Positions 15,410-23,799 of a stretch of DNA of 64,000 bases are shown here, one piece after another. This DNA comes from Solibacillus sp. R5-41. GTDB taxonomy: Bacteria > Bacillota > Bacilli > Bacillales_A > Planococcaceae. A model generated the notes under the pieces. That model did not search any database, had not been told where the DNA came from, and saw only the letters and a list, made by a program, of their open reading frames with translations. Both the position numbers and the translations under genes were made by a program. Each line of letters opens with the position of its first letter. Positions within the stretch are counted from its first letter, which is position 1. The stretch spans positions 2,410,001 to 2,474,000 of the forward strand of contig NZ_CP024123.1 in NCBI RefSeq assembly GCF_002736105.1. The letters run 5' to 3'.

Positions 15410-18221
15410 ATCTTTCCCACGACTAGATAAAAACATTCGTAGTCAATTTCTAAAAATGTTGTTTAAAGTATCCATTACATTTTTAATAATCGTGATTGTT
15501 TTCTTTTTGTATGTTAAATCTAGTAATGAGAGTTTAAAAGTAGAACGAGAAGCTGTAAGGGAAAAAGCAGAAATTGTAGGTGGACTAGCGGATAGTTTTA
15601 ATGGCATTAATTTCAGGGCTAGAGGGTATTATGCATTTCAAAATAAACAAGAACTACAATTATTACATGAAAATTTAGAGGAATTCGAATTATATTTAAA
15701 TAAATTCGGTCAATTACCTCACACAAAAGAAGAAAAAGCATTGTATGAAGAATTACTTGAATTTAGTCAAAATTATAAAACAGTCATCCTCCCTCAAGCT
15801 ATAAGTTATGTAGATGCAAATGACTATGAAGCTTTAAGGAAGCTTTCCGGCGATGGGACAAATAATCTTGTAAATAAATTTGTAGCCTATACAAATACTT
15901 ACAACAAAAAAAATGAGATTGAATTAAACAATTTATTCTCAAAATCGATTGAAAAGGCTCAAAATTTCACATTAATATCCCTATTATTAGGAATAATTCT
16001 TCTATTTTTTGTAGCAATCATAATGCGCAGAGTACTTTCTAATGTGATTCAACCAATTGAGCAGTTAACAAATGCTACAAATGCCATAACATCAGGACAT
16101 TTCATAGATCTTAGTAGTCTAGTTCAGAAAGAAGATGAGCTAGGTATTTTAGCTAATTCATTTCATAAAATGACGATGTCTATTCAAGAGAAAGAAGAAG
16201 TTTTGACGACTCAAAATGAAGAACTGACTGCACAACAAGATGAATTACAGGGAAATCAAATTCAATTACAACACTCACTAAGTCAGTTACAAAAATATAA
16301 TGATTTGAATCATGTTTTAACGTTCACACTCGATAAACAACAATTATTGGAGAATCTTAACGAATATTTAAATGATATCTACAAGTTCGATACTAGTATC
16401 TTGTATTTATTAGAAGGGCATGTTTATGTATCTAAAGGGTTAACAAAAAAATCAACCGAGCTTCTTGTTGGCAACCTTAATAAAGATAAACAAGTTCGTT
16501 TAGAGGAAGAAAAGTCTTTTGTCATTACGCGAAAAGTAATTCCAGGTGCACAAGATATTGCACAACACCCCTATTATTGCTATGACCTCTATTCATCTGT
16601 CTTGAATTCTGAGGGGCATTTAGTTGCTGTTATGATGGCTACTCGAGAAGGTTTTCCATTTACTTGTCATGAAATAGAAGATTTAAACGGATTAATGAAT
16701 CGTGTGTCTATCGCCTTTGAACGTATACTAATGTATGAAGAAGTTGAGCGTTCACGACAACTGAATCAAAATATTATTGACAATGTAAATGAAGGAATCC
16801 AACTGGTATCCTCCACAGGAGATGTTGTCTTAGTCAACAAAGCGTTATCTCAAATAATTCCTTCACAAAACAAATTAAACAAGCAACATGTTTCTCAACA
16901 AACTTGGCTGGAAGATTTACAGAATATTTGTGATCATCCCGAAGAATTGACTCATTTTTTCACAGAAGCTGTTGTAGAGGATTTTATAGATAAAAGAACT
17001 TTCCGCTATTCAATTTCACAAAGTACTCAAGTTTTTGTTGAAGTATATGCAACCAGCGTGTATGAAGGTGAAGAAAAAATTGGAACTATGTTTGTTCACC
17101 GTGACATCACTAGAGAATACGAGGTAGATCAAATGAAATCTGAGTTGGTAAGTACAGTTAGTCATGAACTACGTACGCCATTATCTAGCGTCTTAGGATT
17201 TACTGAGCTTTTGTTAACAAAAGAATTAAAACCGGAACGTCAAACAAAATATATTGAAACAATTCATAAGGAAGCTGTTCGTCTAACAAATCTAATTAAT
17301 GATTTTCTTGATTTACAGCGAATGGAATCTGGTAAACAACAGTATAGTATGCAGCAACTATCAATGGATGAGCTATCCATTAATATCGTTAACCGATTCC
17401 GTCACGAAACGAACCATCATGTACATTTAATTGATAAAGCAAAATTCGTGAATGTGAACGGAGATTCAGAAAGACTAGTTCAAGTATTTATTAATATCAT
17501 CGGGAATGCTATCAAGTTCTCCCCCACAGGAGGCGATGTGACCATATCTCTCGAAAACGTCAATGAAATGCTGCAAGTTAGTGTAAAAGATCAAGGAATT
17601 GGTATCCCCAAAAATGAAATTCCAAAACTATTTCAGAAATTTAAACGAATTGATAATAGTTCAAGACGACAAATTGGTGGTACTGGGTTAGGACTATCAA
17701 TTTGTAAAGAAATTATTACCAAACATGGTGGCGATATTTGGATTAATTCAGAAGAAGGACAAGGGACAACCGTATACTTTAACTTACCACTTAACATTAA
17801 GACTTCAGCAAGACAAAATATTGAAGGAAATGATTTAGATGAAGAACAAACTGGTTTAAACGTTATGATCATAGAAGACGATTTAAGTTTAGCCTTACTC
17901 TTATCAGAAGAATTAAAAAGTAAAGGTTTTACTGTTCTTTTTCATGATAATACGAGGCTTGCTTTTGAAGAAGCGCTTCAAACACCTTTAGTTGGAATTG
18001 TGATTGATTTAATGCTAGGAGATGAAATAAACGGATGGGATTTTGTACAACTCCTAAAAGAAACAGAACAAACAAGTAAAATTCCAATTATTATTTCTTC
18101 TGCATTAGATGAGTCAAAAGAAAACGTTGAAAAATACAACATTGAAAAGTATTTTACGAAACCATACCCTCCAGAAGAACTTTCAAAAATACTTGTGGCA
18201 TCCGTAGTTTGCCAAGTATAG
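15402..18221 (+). CDS. Membrane hybrid sensor histidine kinase
   Basis: The 939-residue protein has a transmembrane helix near residues 18-38, then an extracellular helical sensor region of about 150 residues (CHASE3-like by position) and a second helix near 190-210. A HAMP linker (RRVLSNVIQPIEQLTNATNAI), a coiled coil, a GAF-like and a PAS-like region follow. HisKA comes next with the H-box STVSHELRTPLSSVLGF (His588). The ATPase domain has N-box FINIIGNAIKFSP, VKDQGIGIP and GGTGLGLSI. A C-terminal receiver carries Asp in VIDLMLG and Lys in TKPYPP. It overlaps the upstream receiver gene and is followed by a terminator. It probably drives a phosphorelay to the HPt-GGDEF protein. Confidence 0.93.
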   Translation: MYKSFPRLDKNIRSQFLKMLFKVSITFLIIVIVFFLYVKSSNESLKVEREAVREKAEIVGGLADSFNGINFRARGYYAFQNKQELQLLHENLEEFELYLNKFGQLPHTKEEKALYEELLEFSQNYKTVILPQAISYVDANDYEALRKLSGDGTNNLVNKFVAYTNTYNKKNEIELNNLFSKSIEKAQNFTLISLLLGIILLFFVAIIMRRVLSNVIQPIEQLTNATNAITSGHFIDLSSLVQKEDELGILANSFHKMTMSIQEKEEVLTTQNEELTAQQDELQGNQIQLQHSLSQLQKYNDLNHVLTFTLDKQQLLENLNEYLNDIYKFDTSILYLLEGHVYVSKGLTKKSTELLVGNLNKDKQVRLEEEKSFVITRKVIPGAQDIAQHPYYCYDLYSSVLNSEGHLVAVMMATREGFPFTCHEIEDLNGLMNRVSIAFERILMYEEVERSRQLNQNIIDNVNEGIQLVSSTGDVVLVNKALSQIIPSQNKLNKQHVSQQTWLEDLQNICDHPEELTHFFTEAVVEDFIDKRTFRYSISQSTQVFVEVYATSVYEGEEKIGTMFVHRDITREYEVDQMKSELVSTVSHELRTPLSSVLGFTELLLTKELKPERQTKYIETIHKEAVRLTNLINDFLDLQRMESGKQQYSMQQLSMDELSINIVNRFRHETNHHVHLIDKAKFVNVNGDSERLVQVFINIIGNAIKFSPTGGDVTISLENVNEMLQVSVKDQGIGIPKNEIPKLFQKFKRIDNSSRRQIGGTGLGLSICKEIITKHGGDIWINSEEGQGTTVYFNLPLNIKTSARQNIEGNDLDEEQTGLNVMIIEDDLSLALLLSEELKSKGFTVLFHDNTRLAFEEALQTPLVGIVIDLMLGDEINGWDFVQLLKETEQTSKIPIIISSALDESKENVEKYNIEKYFTKPYPPEELSKILVASVVCQV

Positions 18222-18296
18222 TAATACGGTAATCTCAGTATTAAATTCCTAATTTTAAAATAGATTGTAGGACAAAATACGTTAACTTGTCTTTGC

Positions 18297-18333
18297 ACGA
18301 CCCAAGTGAATTTATTCGCTTGGGTCGTTTTTG
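18297..18333 (+). terminator. Intrinsic terminator of the signalling cluster
   Basis: CGACCCAAGTGAA-TTTA-TTCGCTTGGGTCG followed by TTTTT, about 75 bases after the kinase stop codon. Confidence 0.85.
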
Positions 18334-18405
18334 GCTTATAATTTCTATTACCAACCCTGTAATGGACTTTCACCAACGAGTTGTTGCGCAAGCCGGGCAC
18401 ATTAA

Positions 18406-18443
18406 AAAAGTACCTTGGAATTTTTACTAATTCCAGGTACTTT
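18406..18443 (-). terminator. Intrinsic terminator of thyA
   Basis: On the minus strand AAAGTACCTGGAA...TTCCAAGGTACTT is followed by TTTTT a few bases after the thyA stop. Confidence 0.85.
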
Positions 18444-18447
18444 AATT

Positions 18448-19428
18448 TTATACAGCTATTGGTGCTTTAATCGTTGGATGCGGGTCATAGCCTTCGATCG
18501 TTAAATCTTCCAACTCGATATCGAAAATTGATTTTTTTGCTACATTGATTGTTAATGTTGGCAAGTCTTTTAGTTCGCGGCTTAGCTGCTCTTTCACTTG
18601 CTCGACGTGGTTCGAGTAAATATGCGCATCCCCAATACTATGCACGAACTCCCCTACTTCTAGACCACATTCATGTGCAATTAAATGTGTTAATAAAGCA
18701 TAGCTTGCGATGTTGAATGGAATGCCGAGGAATGTATCCCCACTACGTTGCGTCAACATGCAGCTTAACTTTCCATTAGCTACGTAAAATTGGAACATCA
18801 CATGGCAAGGTGGTAATGCAGCCTTACTTCCTTTTGCGCCGGCATTAATAACATCTTCAGGATTCCATGCGTTGACAATGATGCGACGAGAATCTGGATT
18901 GTTATTAATTTGGTCAATGACATCTTGGAGCTGATCAATTTCATTTCCTTCTGAGTCTGTCCAACGGCGCCATTGTTTCCCGTATACATTGCCTAGTTCC
19001 CCATATTTTTCAGCAAATGAATCGTCTTCTAATACACGCTCACAATAAGAAGCCATTTCCGCTTTGTAAAGTTTGTTGAAATCTTCATCTACTAAACAGC
19101 GGTTTCCGAAATCTGTCATATCGGGACCATCATATTCATCCGATTCCACCCAGCGCTTAAACGACCATTCATTCCAAATATGATTATTATTTTGCAATAA
19201 GTAACGAATATTCGTATCACCTTTAATAAACCAAAGAAGCTCACTCGCAACAAGCTTAAATGGCACACGCTTCGTCGTAAGTAACGGGAATCCTTGCGCT
19301 AAATCAAAGCGCATTTGATGACCGAAAACGCTATACGTCCCCGTTCCTGTACGGTCTTCCTTTTTTACACCATTATTTAAAATAGACTGTAAAAGATCTA
19401 AGTATGTTTGTTCTAGTTTATTTGCCAC
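18448..19428 (-). CDS. thyA: Thymidylate synthase
   Basis: ThyA methylates dUMP to dTMP using methylene-tetrahydrofolate. The 326 residues are the long form (as in Lactobacillus casei), with the extra loop around residues 90-140. Signature regions are [42 protein letters not shown] with the catalytic cysteine, [25 protein letters not shown] and HIYSNHVEQ. It starts at ATG with a GAGGTGC site and stands alone with its own terminator. A dihydrofolate reductase gene, a common neighbour, is absent. Confidence 0.98.
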   Translation of the reverse strand: MANKLEQTYLDLLQSILNNGVKKEDRTGTGTYSVFGHQMRFDLAQGFPLLTTKRVPFKLVASELLWFIKGDTNIRYLLQNNNHIWNEWSFKRWVESDEYDGPDMTDFGNRCLVDEDFNKLYKAEMASYCERVLEDDSFAEKYGELGNVYGKQWRRWTDSEGNEIDQLQDVIDQINNNPDSRRIIVNAWNPEDVINAGAKGSKAALPPCHVMFQFYVANGKLSCMLTQRSGDTFLGIPFNIASYALLTHLIAHECGLEVGEFVHSIGDAHIYSNHVEQVKEQLSRELKDLPTLTINVAKKSIFDIELEDLTIEGYDPHPTIKAPIAV

Positions 19429-19646
19429 GATCGTGCACCTCCGAAATATTTCACTTACCCATTATAGCTGAAATTTTTCTTTTTTGTAGAATTTACGTGG
19501 AGGTTTTATTATCTTTTATCGTACGCACTAAACTTAATTGTTCATTGATATGGAATATGGTTAATATTAAATATGAAATCGTTATTAGTAAGCCTGAGTA
19601 CACAAGTATTGATTTATGTTTATCAAGACTATTTGAAACCTGATTA

Positions 19647-19721
19647 CCTCCCAGGCAGGATTCGAACCTGGGACTGACGGCTTTGTAAACCCGTTGCTCT
19701 ATCTTGCTGAGCTACTGAGAA
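19647..19721 (-). tRNA. tRNA-like sequence, probably degenerate (anticodon region TAC)
   Basis: On the minus strand a cloverleaf can be drawn. The acceptor is TTCTCAG/CTGGGAG, the D stem GCTC/GAGC, and the T arm CAGG-TTCGAAT-CCTG, with a good T-loop. The anticodon arm ACGG-GTTTACAAAG-CCGT has one base too many, giving a G.G mismatch or an 8-base loop; TAC would read valine codons. No CCA is encoded and the first T-stem pair is mismatched. I regard it as a tRNA pseudogene or a divergent tRNA. No other tRNA gene was noticed in the window. Confidence 0.5.
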
Positions 19722-19761
19722 TACTGTATTAATGAATAAAATAATCTACTATTCGGTTTAT

Positions 19762-20955
19762 TTAATTCTCACGCCTTTGTTTTTTCGCCAAATAAACCAA
19801 CAAGACAAGCATGAACATTGTCTGTACTAAAAATACAATAGCATCCCAAAAAGCTGCACGATCTCCTGCTCCCAGAATATTTAAATAAATTGTACTAAAC
19901 ATATAATAGAGCTGCGGTAAAAAATACAAAACTGTCAAAAGTAACGTCAAAAAAACTCCGACTATGTAAAATGCACTATATATACGAATCAAATTCCATT
20001 CATCCTGGAACATCTCTTTATGATCCTTCCCTGATTTCCGATGTTTATTAAGGAATGAACTTAAATATATTTTGCCACTCTCCATCAGGTTATAACATCC
20101 TGTTACATTTTCTACAACATAATATACATCTGTTTTCATATAGAAACAGCATTGATATATTGATTTAATAAAAATATCTAACACGATGATGCTAAGAATT
20201 CCTACAAAATTTGCATTTGGAAAAAGAAGCATAAAACCGAATGAAAGGAAAAGAATGATCTGCTCAAAAGACATTCCCGCAAGATACAGGATATTCCTCT
20301 GTTTAGGTTCAAGTTTCCACGCCTGAGTCAGGTCGGTTTCAAAAACAATAAAAATCAGCCGGTTTCCGATACTTAATTTAGCTGGCAAATCATACGATCG
20401 AATGGCAAGGATATGCCCAAATTCATGAATTAAAATTAATACTATAGAAATCAATAGATAATTAATTACATTTAGCACCATGGAATCGAATAGGAATATG
20501 TCTTTGTAATGGGGAAAAAGTTCTGGATTCAGTATAAGAATTATTACGTTCGATACTAGCAGAAGCAAGTAAACCATGTTCATCGTTCCATTAAAAAACA
20601 AACGTCCAACCCAGTGAGGGACCCATAAGAAACCACCTGCATCAGATGCAGATTTAGCCCGCTTCTCTTTATCTCTATTAACTCGGACCCCATCCACTTC
20701 TTGAACAATGCCTAACTCCACCAATTGCTCCACAAATTCAATGATATCCACTTCTTCCTCAGGATAAGAATCTTTTAGTGTCTTTTCAATCGCAGCTAGT
20801 CCTTCACCTTTGTCCAATCGTTTAATTGCATCAACACTTATCTCAGGCAATTCAAAGAAATCACCAGAAATCGGCTCCTCCACGATATAATTTTTGCTAT
20901 CTTTTTGAATGGATAGCGGATATAACGTTATTTCGGATTGCAAGGATACCTTCAA
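19762..20955 (-). CDS. Membrane M50 zinc metalloprotease with PqqD-like N-terminal domain, probable peptide-maturation protease
   Basis: Residues 1-90 (ISGDFFELPEISVDAIKRL...VEQLVELGIVQEVDG) have the compact layout of a PqqD-like RiPP recognition element that binds precursor leader peptides. The rest is a multi-helix membrane protease: HEFGH at 177-181 supplies two zinc ligands and the glutamate, and MKTDVYYV (Asp276) fits the third-ligand position of YydH-type peptide zinc metalloproteases. The start is TTG 20955 with a perfect GAGGAGG site. The gene lies 64 bases downstream of a 22-codon peptide gene, beyond a terminator-like hairpin, so it is likely expressed by read-through. Cleavage or export of that peptide is inferred from this arrangement. 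Confidence 0.85.
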   Translation of the reverse strand: MKVSLQSEITLYPLSIQKDSKNYIVEEPISGDFFELPEISVDAIKRLDKGEGLAAIEKTLKDSYPEEEVDIIEFVEQLVELGIVQEVDGVRVNRDKEKRAKSASDAGGFLWVPHWVGRLFFNGTMNMVYLLLLVSNVIILILNPELFPHYKDIFLFDSMVLNVINYLLISIVLILIHEFGHILAIRSYDLPAKLSIGNRLIFIVFETDLTQAWKLEPKQRNILYLAGMSFEQIILFLSFGFMLLFPNANFVGILSIIVLDIFIKSIYQCCFYMKTDVYYVVENVTGCYNLMESGKIYLSSFLNKHRKSGKDHKEMFQDEWNLIRIYSAFYIVGVFLTLLLTVLYFLPQLYYMFSTIYLNILGAGDRAAFWDAIVFLVQTMFMLVLLVYLAKKQRREN

Positions 20956-20970
20956 CGTATAGCCTCCTCT

Positions 20971-21007
20971 ATAAAATAAAATAGGATGCTAAAATTACAG
21001 CATCCTA
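20971..21007 (-). terminator. Hairpin between the CWWCWW peptide gene and the protease gene
   Basis: On the minus strand TAGGATGCT-gtaatttt-AGCATCCTA is a perfect 9-bp stem, followed by TTTTATTTTAT. Placed just after the peptide stop and before the protease, it should give far more peptide message than protease message, a usual ratio for precursor and maturation enzyme. Confidence 0.8.
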
Positions 21008-21019
21008 AAACGTACTTAC

Positions 21020-21088
21020 TCATCCTACTGGAGTCCACCAACACCACCAGCAAGTCACTTTAATTTTATTTAGTTTGCGAATTTTCAT
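21020..21088 (-). CDS. 22-residue Trp/Cys-rich peptide (CWWCWW core), candidate RiPP or signal precursor
   Basis: The frame opens at ATG 21088 with a strong AGAGGAGGAG site lying inside the 3' end of the HD-GYP gene, overlapping it by 23 bases. The product has a basic N-terminal half (MKIRKLNKIKV) and a C-terminal half TCWWCWWTPVG with four tryptophans and two cysteines. Such a composition is most improbable for chance coding. The basic start may be a leader recognised by the PqqD-like domain of the next gene. A hairpin terminator follows immediately. I know of no described family with this core; a membrane-active peptide is an alternative. Confidence 0.7.
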   Translation of the reverse strand: MKIRKLNKIKVTCWWCWWTPVG

Positions 21089-22262
21089 GTTTTTCTCCTC
21101 CTCTCATGTTCATACCCTTCCGATATGTTTTAGAAATTTGCATCCATTGGGGGTAAACCTGTTTAAATAATTCGATAAGTTGTGGATCGAACTGACTCCC
21201 TTGTCCATCGAGAATTCGTTGATATGCTTCTTCAAATTGAAGTGCTGGGCGATAGGATCTGGATGAAGTCATCGCATCAAAAGCATCGGCCACCGCCGTA
21301 ATTCTAGCTAAAAATGGAATATCTCCCCCTGATAGTCCATCTGGATACCCTTTCCCGTCCCATCTTTCATGATGGTGGTAAATCACTTCAAGATTATCGG
21401 CAATCCCGTCAACTTCTCGAATAGCTTCGGCTCCAACAACCGGGTGCGTCTTAATTATATCATATTCTTCATCTGTTAATCTACCAGACTTTGTTAAAAT
21501 TGAGTCGGGAATATTAACTTTTCCAATATCATGTAACAGACAGGCGTAATAAAAATAATTTAACTCAGATGGTTTAAATTTTCCAGTAGCTTCCGCCATG
21601 TTCATTGCATATGCAGCAACTCGTTCACTATGTCCACGAGTATAGGGATCCTTCAACTCTAGAATAGCAATAACTCCCTTAACAATACCTTCCAATTGTT
21701 CGTCGTACGAATATTTCAATGCTTTAATATAATTTAAAAAACGAAGCAGTAGTAAAAAGGAAATAAATGATAGTACAATCAATGCACTAATTGGAAACAA
21801 AACCAATGGATCATGTATAAATATACCAACCAAAATATATTTTAGAATTAAACCACCTGTAATAAAATATGTAAATTTTTTATTCACAAAAATCGGTGAG
21901 AAAAGGACAATTACAAGTTCTACCATGTTTCCACTAGTGTAAGTAAGCGTACTATCTTTATAATACAATATATCTGAAACTACATTCGTTAAAAAATAAC
22001 CGGAAAATAATATGTATTTTACAGATTTTGTTTTCTCCGTTTTTATCAAATAAATAGATAAAGGGATGAGCGCAAATATGATTCCATATTTAAAAAACAT
22101 AAAATCGTCCCATTTGGAACTCTTTGCATTAACATCGCCCCATGGAAATGCTGGGAAAAGATTATAATAAATTATTTCATAAACAAAAAACACAACAAAA
22201 AATAGCCATAAAAATAGTACCGTTGAATGCTTTTCTTCTTGTAACAAAGATGTTTTCTTCAT
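21066..22262 (-). CDS. Membrane HD-GYP domain phosphodiesterase
   Basis: The 398-residue protein has about six hydrophobic segments in its first 185 residues, then a cytoplasmic HD-GYP domain. Motifs are DPYTRGHSERVAAYA, LLHDIGKVNIPDSIL, THPVVGAEAI, YHHHERWDGKGYPDGLSGGDIPFLARI and AVADAFDAMTSSRSYRPAL. The HD dyad and the GYP-type motif (here KGYPDGL) are present, so it should hydrolyse cyclic di-GMP. ATG follows AAGAGGTGA. Its last codons carry the ribosome site for the CWWCWW peptide, so translation of the two is coupled. Whether cyclic di-GMP regulates the peptide is an open question. Confidence 0.9.
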   Translation of the reverse strand: MKKTSLLQEEKHSTVLFLWLFFVVFFVYEIIYYNLFPAFPWGDVNAKSSKWDDFMFFKYGIIFALIPLSIYLIKTEKTKSVKYILFSGYFLTNVVSDILYYKDSTLTYTSGNMVELVIVLFSPIFVNKKFTYFITGGLILKYILVGIFIHDPLVLFPISALIVLSFISFLLLLRFLNYIKALKYSYDEQLEGIVKGVIAILELKDPYTRGHSERVAAYAMNMAEATGKFKPSELNYFYYACLLHDIGKVNIPDSILTKSGRLTDEEYDIIKTHPVVGAEAIREVDGIADNLEVIYHHHERWDGKGYPDGLSGGDIPFLARITAVADAFDAMTSSRSYRPALQFEEAYQRILDGQGSQFDPQLIELFKQVYPQWMQISKTYRKGMNMRGGEKHENSQTK

Positions 22263-22367
22263 TTTTCACCTCTTAATTTTCGTAATTTATTTACCAATCA
22301 AACGACCTTATGTTCCACATCCAACTAAAACACGAGAATATCATTTGTAATATTTCCTATTTATCTT

Positions 22368-22532
22368 CTAAAAGCAATCCTCTATCAAACCCGCAATCAT
22401 ACTAGACTGAAGCTGATTATCAATTTTTAGAACGCTCTGAGTACAAATACCTTTATCTAATACATCTAAAAATCTAAATTTATCTAAAACACCCGGGAGC
22501 TTTAATGCCATACCGAGTGATGACGATATCAT
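22368..22532 (-). CDS. Possible small protein, 54 residues
   Basis: An open frame from ATG 22532 to TAG reads MISSSLGMALKLPGVLDKF, then FLDVLDKGICTQSVLKID and QSSMIAGLIEDCF. It looks protein-like (amphipathic, balanced composition). Its ribosome site is weak: AGGTG lies about 13 bases upstream. It lies just upstream of the HD-GYP gene in the same direction. No family is recognised and it may be a gene fragment. Confidence 0.3.
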   Translation of the reverse strand: MISSSLGMALKLPGVLDKFRFLDVLDKGICTQSVLKIDNQLQSSMIAGLIEDCF

Positions 22533-22969
22533 CCAATTATTTCACCTACAAATTTCTATTTTATACTACAAAATTAGGTCCAACCTACACCGAACAGGTC
22601 TTTAGATCTTTTATTTTAATATAAAATTTCATTTCTTTATTACTGTAATTATAGTGGTTTTTTTTAAAATGTAAATGAAACTTTGTAATAATCAGGTATT
22701 AATTCCAACGGTATTTTTTCCGTTCTGGTGCAAAACAGTTAACTTTGTGAGGAATAATAAAAAGTAGTTAGAAGAACTAATGGGTTAAAATTTATAGTTG
22801 GTTTTTAAAATGGATTACATTGTACAGATTATTGCTTTAAAGTTTCTTAATTTATTTCCAATCGCAAATTTCACTTAACCCTTTATAGCCTAAATATCGG
22901 ATTGTTGTATGAGCTGATATCGATTATGTGGTTCCTTCATTTTTATGTATCACTTAAAAATGGGCACAA
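22533..22969. other. AT-rich intergenic stretch without recognised gene
   Basis: About 440 bases lie between the possible small ORF and a terminator at 22970-23013. The composition is AT-rich with stop codons in all frames. I see no RNA gene, repeat or clear promoter. Confidence 0.5.
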
Positions 22970-23013
22970 TAAAAGGCGCTGCTCGTATTACTTTTGCTGA
23001 GCAACGCCTTTAG
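22970..23013 (-). terminator. Intrinsic terminator
   Basis: AAAGGCGTTGCTCAGC...GAGCAGCGCCTTTT on the minus strand forms a long hairpin about 50 bases after the stop of the 23061-23252 gene. Confidence 0.7.
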
Positions 23014-23060
23014 TCAAATGTGTCTAAATCATCGTAAAGTTCAATTGTTTTTTCCAATTA

Positions 23061-23252
23061 CTAAGTAGCCTCCTTTAGGATTGTCTTATTGTTTTCAAGA
23101 ATGTGAATGAATTGATTTAAAATCTTCTCCTCCATTTTAAAAGAGATATTCACTTCTTTTGCAATAATTTTATTTAGTTCTAAAATTGTGCTTACGTCGA
23201 GCTTATGTTTTTCCGCTAATTGGAATGCTCGCTCTAACTGACCGGTCACCAT
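23061..23252 (-). CDS. Small hypothetical protein, 63 residues
   Basis: The product (MVTGQLERAFQLAEKHKLDVS...ELNKIIAKEVNISFKMEEKIL) is predicted all-helical and soluble. The ATG is preceded by AGGGGGA. The size recalls Spo0E-type aspartyl-phosphate phosphatases, but the SQELD signature is absent, so no function is assigned. A terminator follows. Confidence 0.6.
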   Translation of the reverse strand: MVTGQLERAFQLAEKHKLDVSTILELNKIIAKEVNISFKMEEKILNQFIHILENNKTILKEAT

Positions 23253-23675
23253 CGGCAGTCCCCCTTTTCATATGATATGCTCTAATTTTACCTTATTTAC
23301 TCAAAAATTTCACCTATCCAAACAAAATTTTTAAGTAATTTTTGTATAATAACGAATATTTATACTGTTTACGTAGCTTGTTCGGTAAAAAAATTACTAA
23401 CACCTCCCAATGGATTTGTACTTAGAACCGTCTGAATCGCTAGCAAATTTGTCTGACCCTTAAATTTCGCTAACATTCTCAGTTCTTGTACGGAATTTAC
23501 ATCCGTTCTTAATAAATATTTTTTGCTGTTTTATAATATTCATTCATTAAATTATATAGGTATTTTTGTTAAGTAGGTTTCAAATGATTCTAAAAGTGTT
23601 CTATATTTTTACTATGGAATGTTGTTTTAATAAATATTTATGGAATTTTTCCCTTGTGAAATTGTAGTAAAAATC
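23253..23675. other. Intergenic stretch without recognised gene
   Basis: About 420 AT-rich bases with no open frame of coding character and no recognisable RNA. It contains the upstream region of the 63-residue gene on its left side. Confidence 0.5.
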
Positions 23676-23714
23676 AAAAAACCTATGCCCGGTGGAATAC
23701 TGAACATAGGTCCA
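23676..23714 (-). terminator. Intrinsic terminator of the alpha/beta hydrolase gene
   Basis: ACCTATG...CATAGGT followed on the minus strand by TTTTTTGATTTTT, downstream of the hydrolase stop codon. Confidence 0.65.
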
Positions 23715-23799
23715 TGAAGTAGCCTAAATACAATTGTCTAACTTTCTTAGGTCAGTTATTGGGTGCTTCATACTATCGATGACATCCACTTACAGTAGG

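Noticed and set aside
23061-23252. Spo0E-type phosphatase
   Set aside because: The size fits but the SQELD motif and surrounding pattern are missing.
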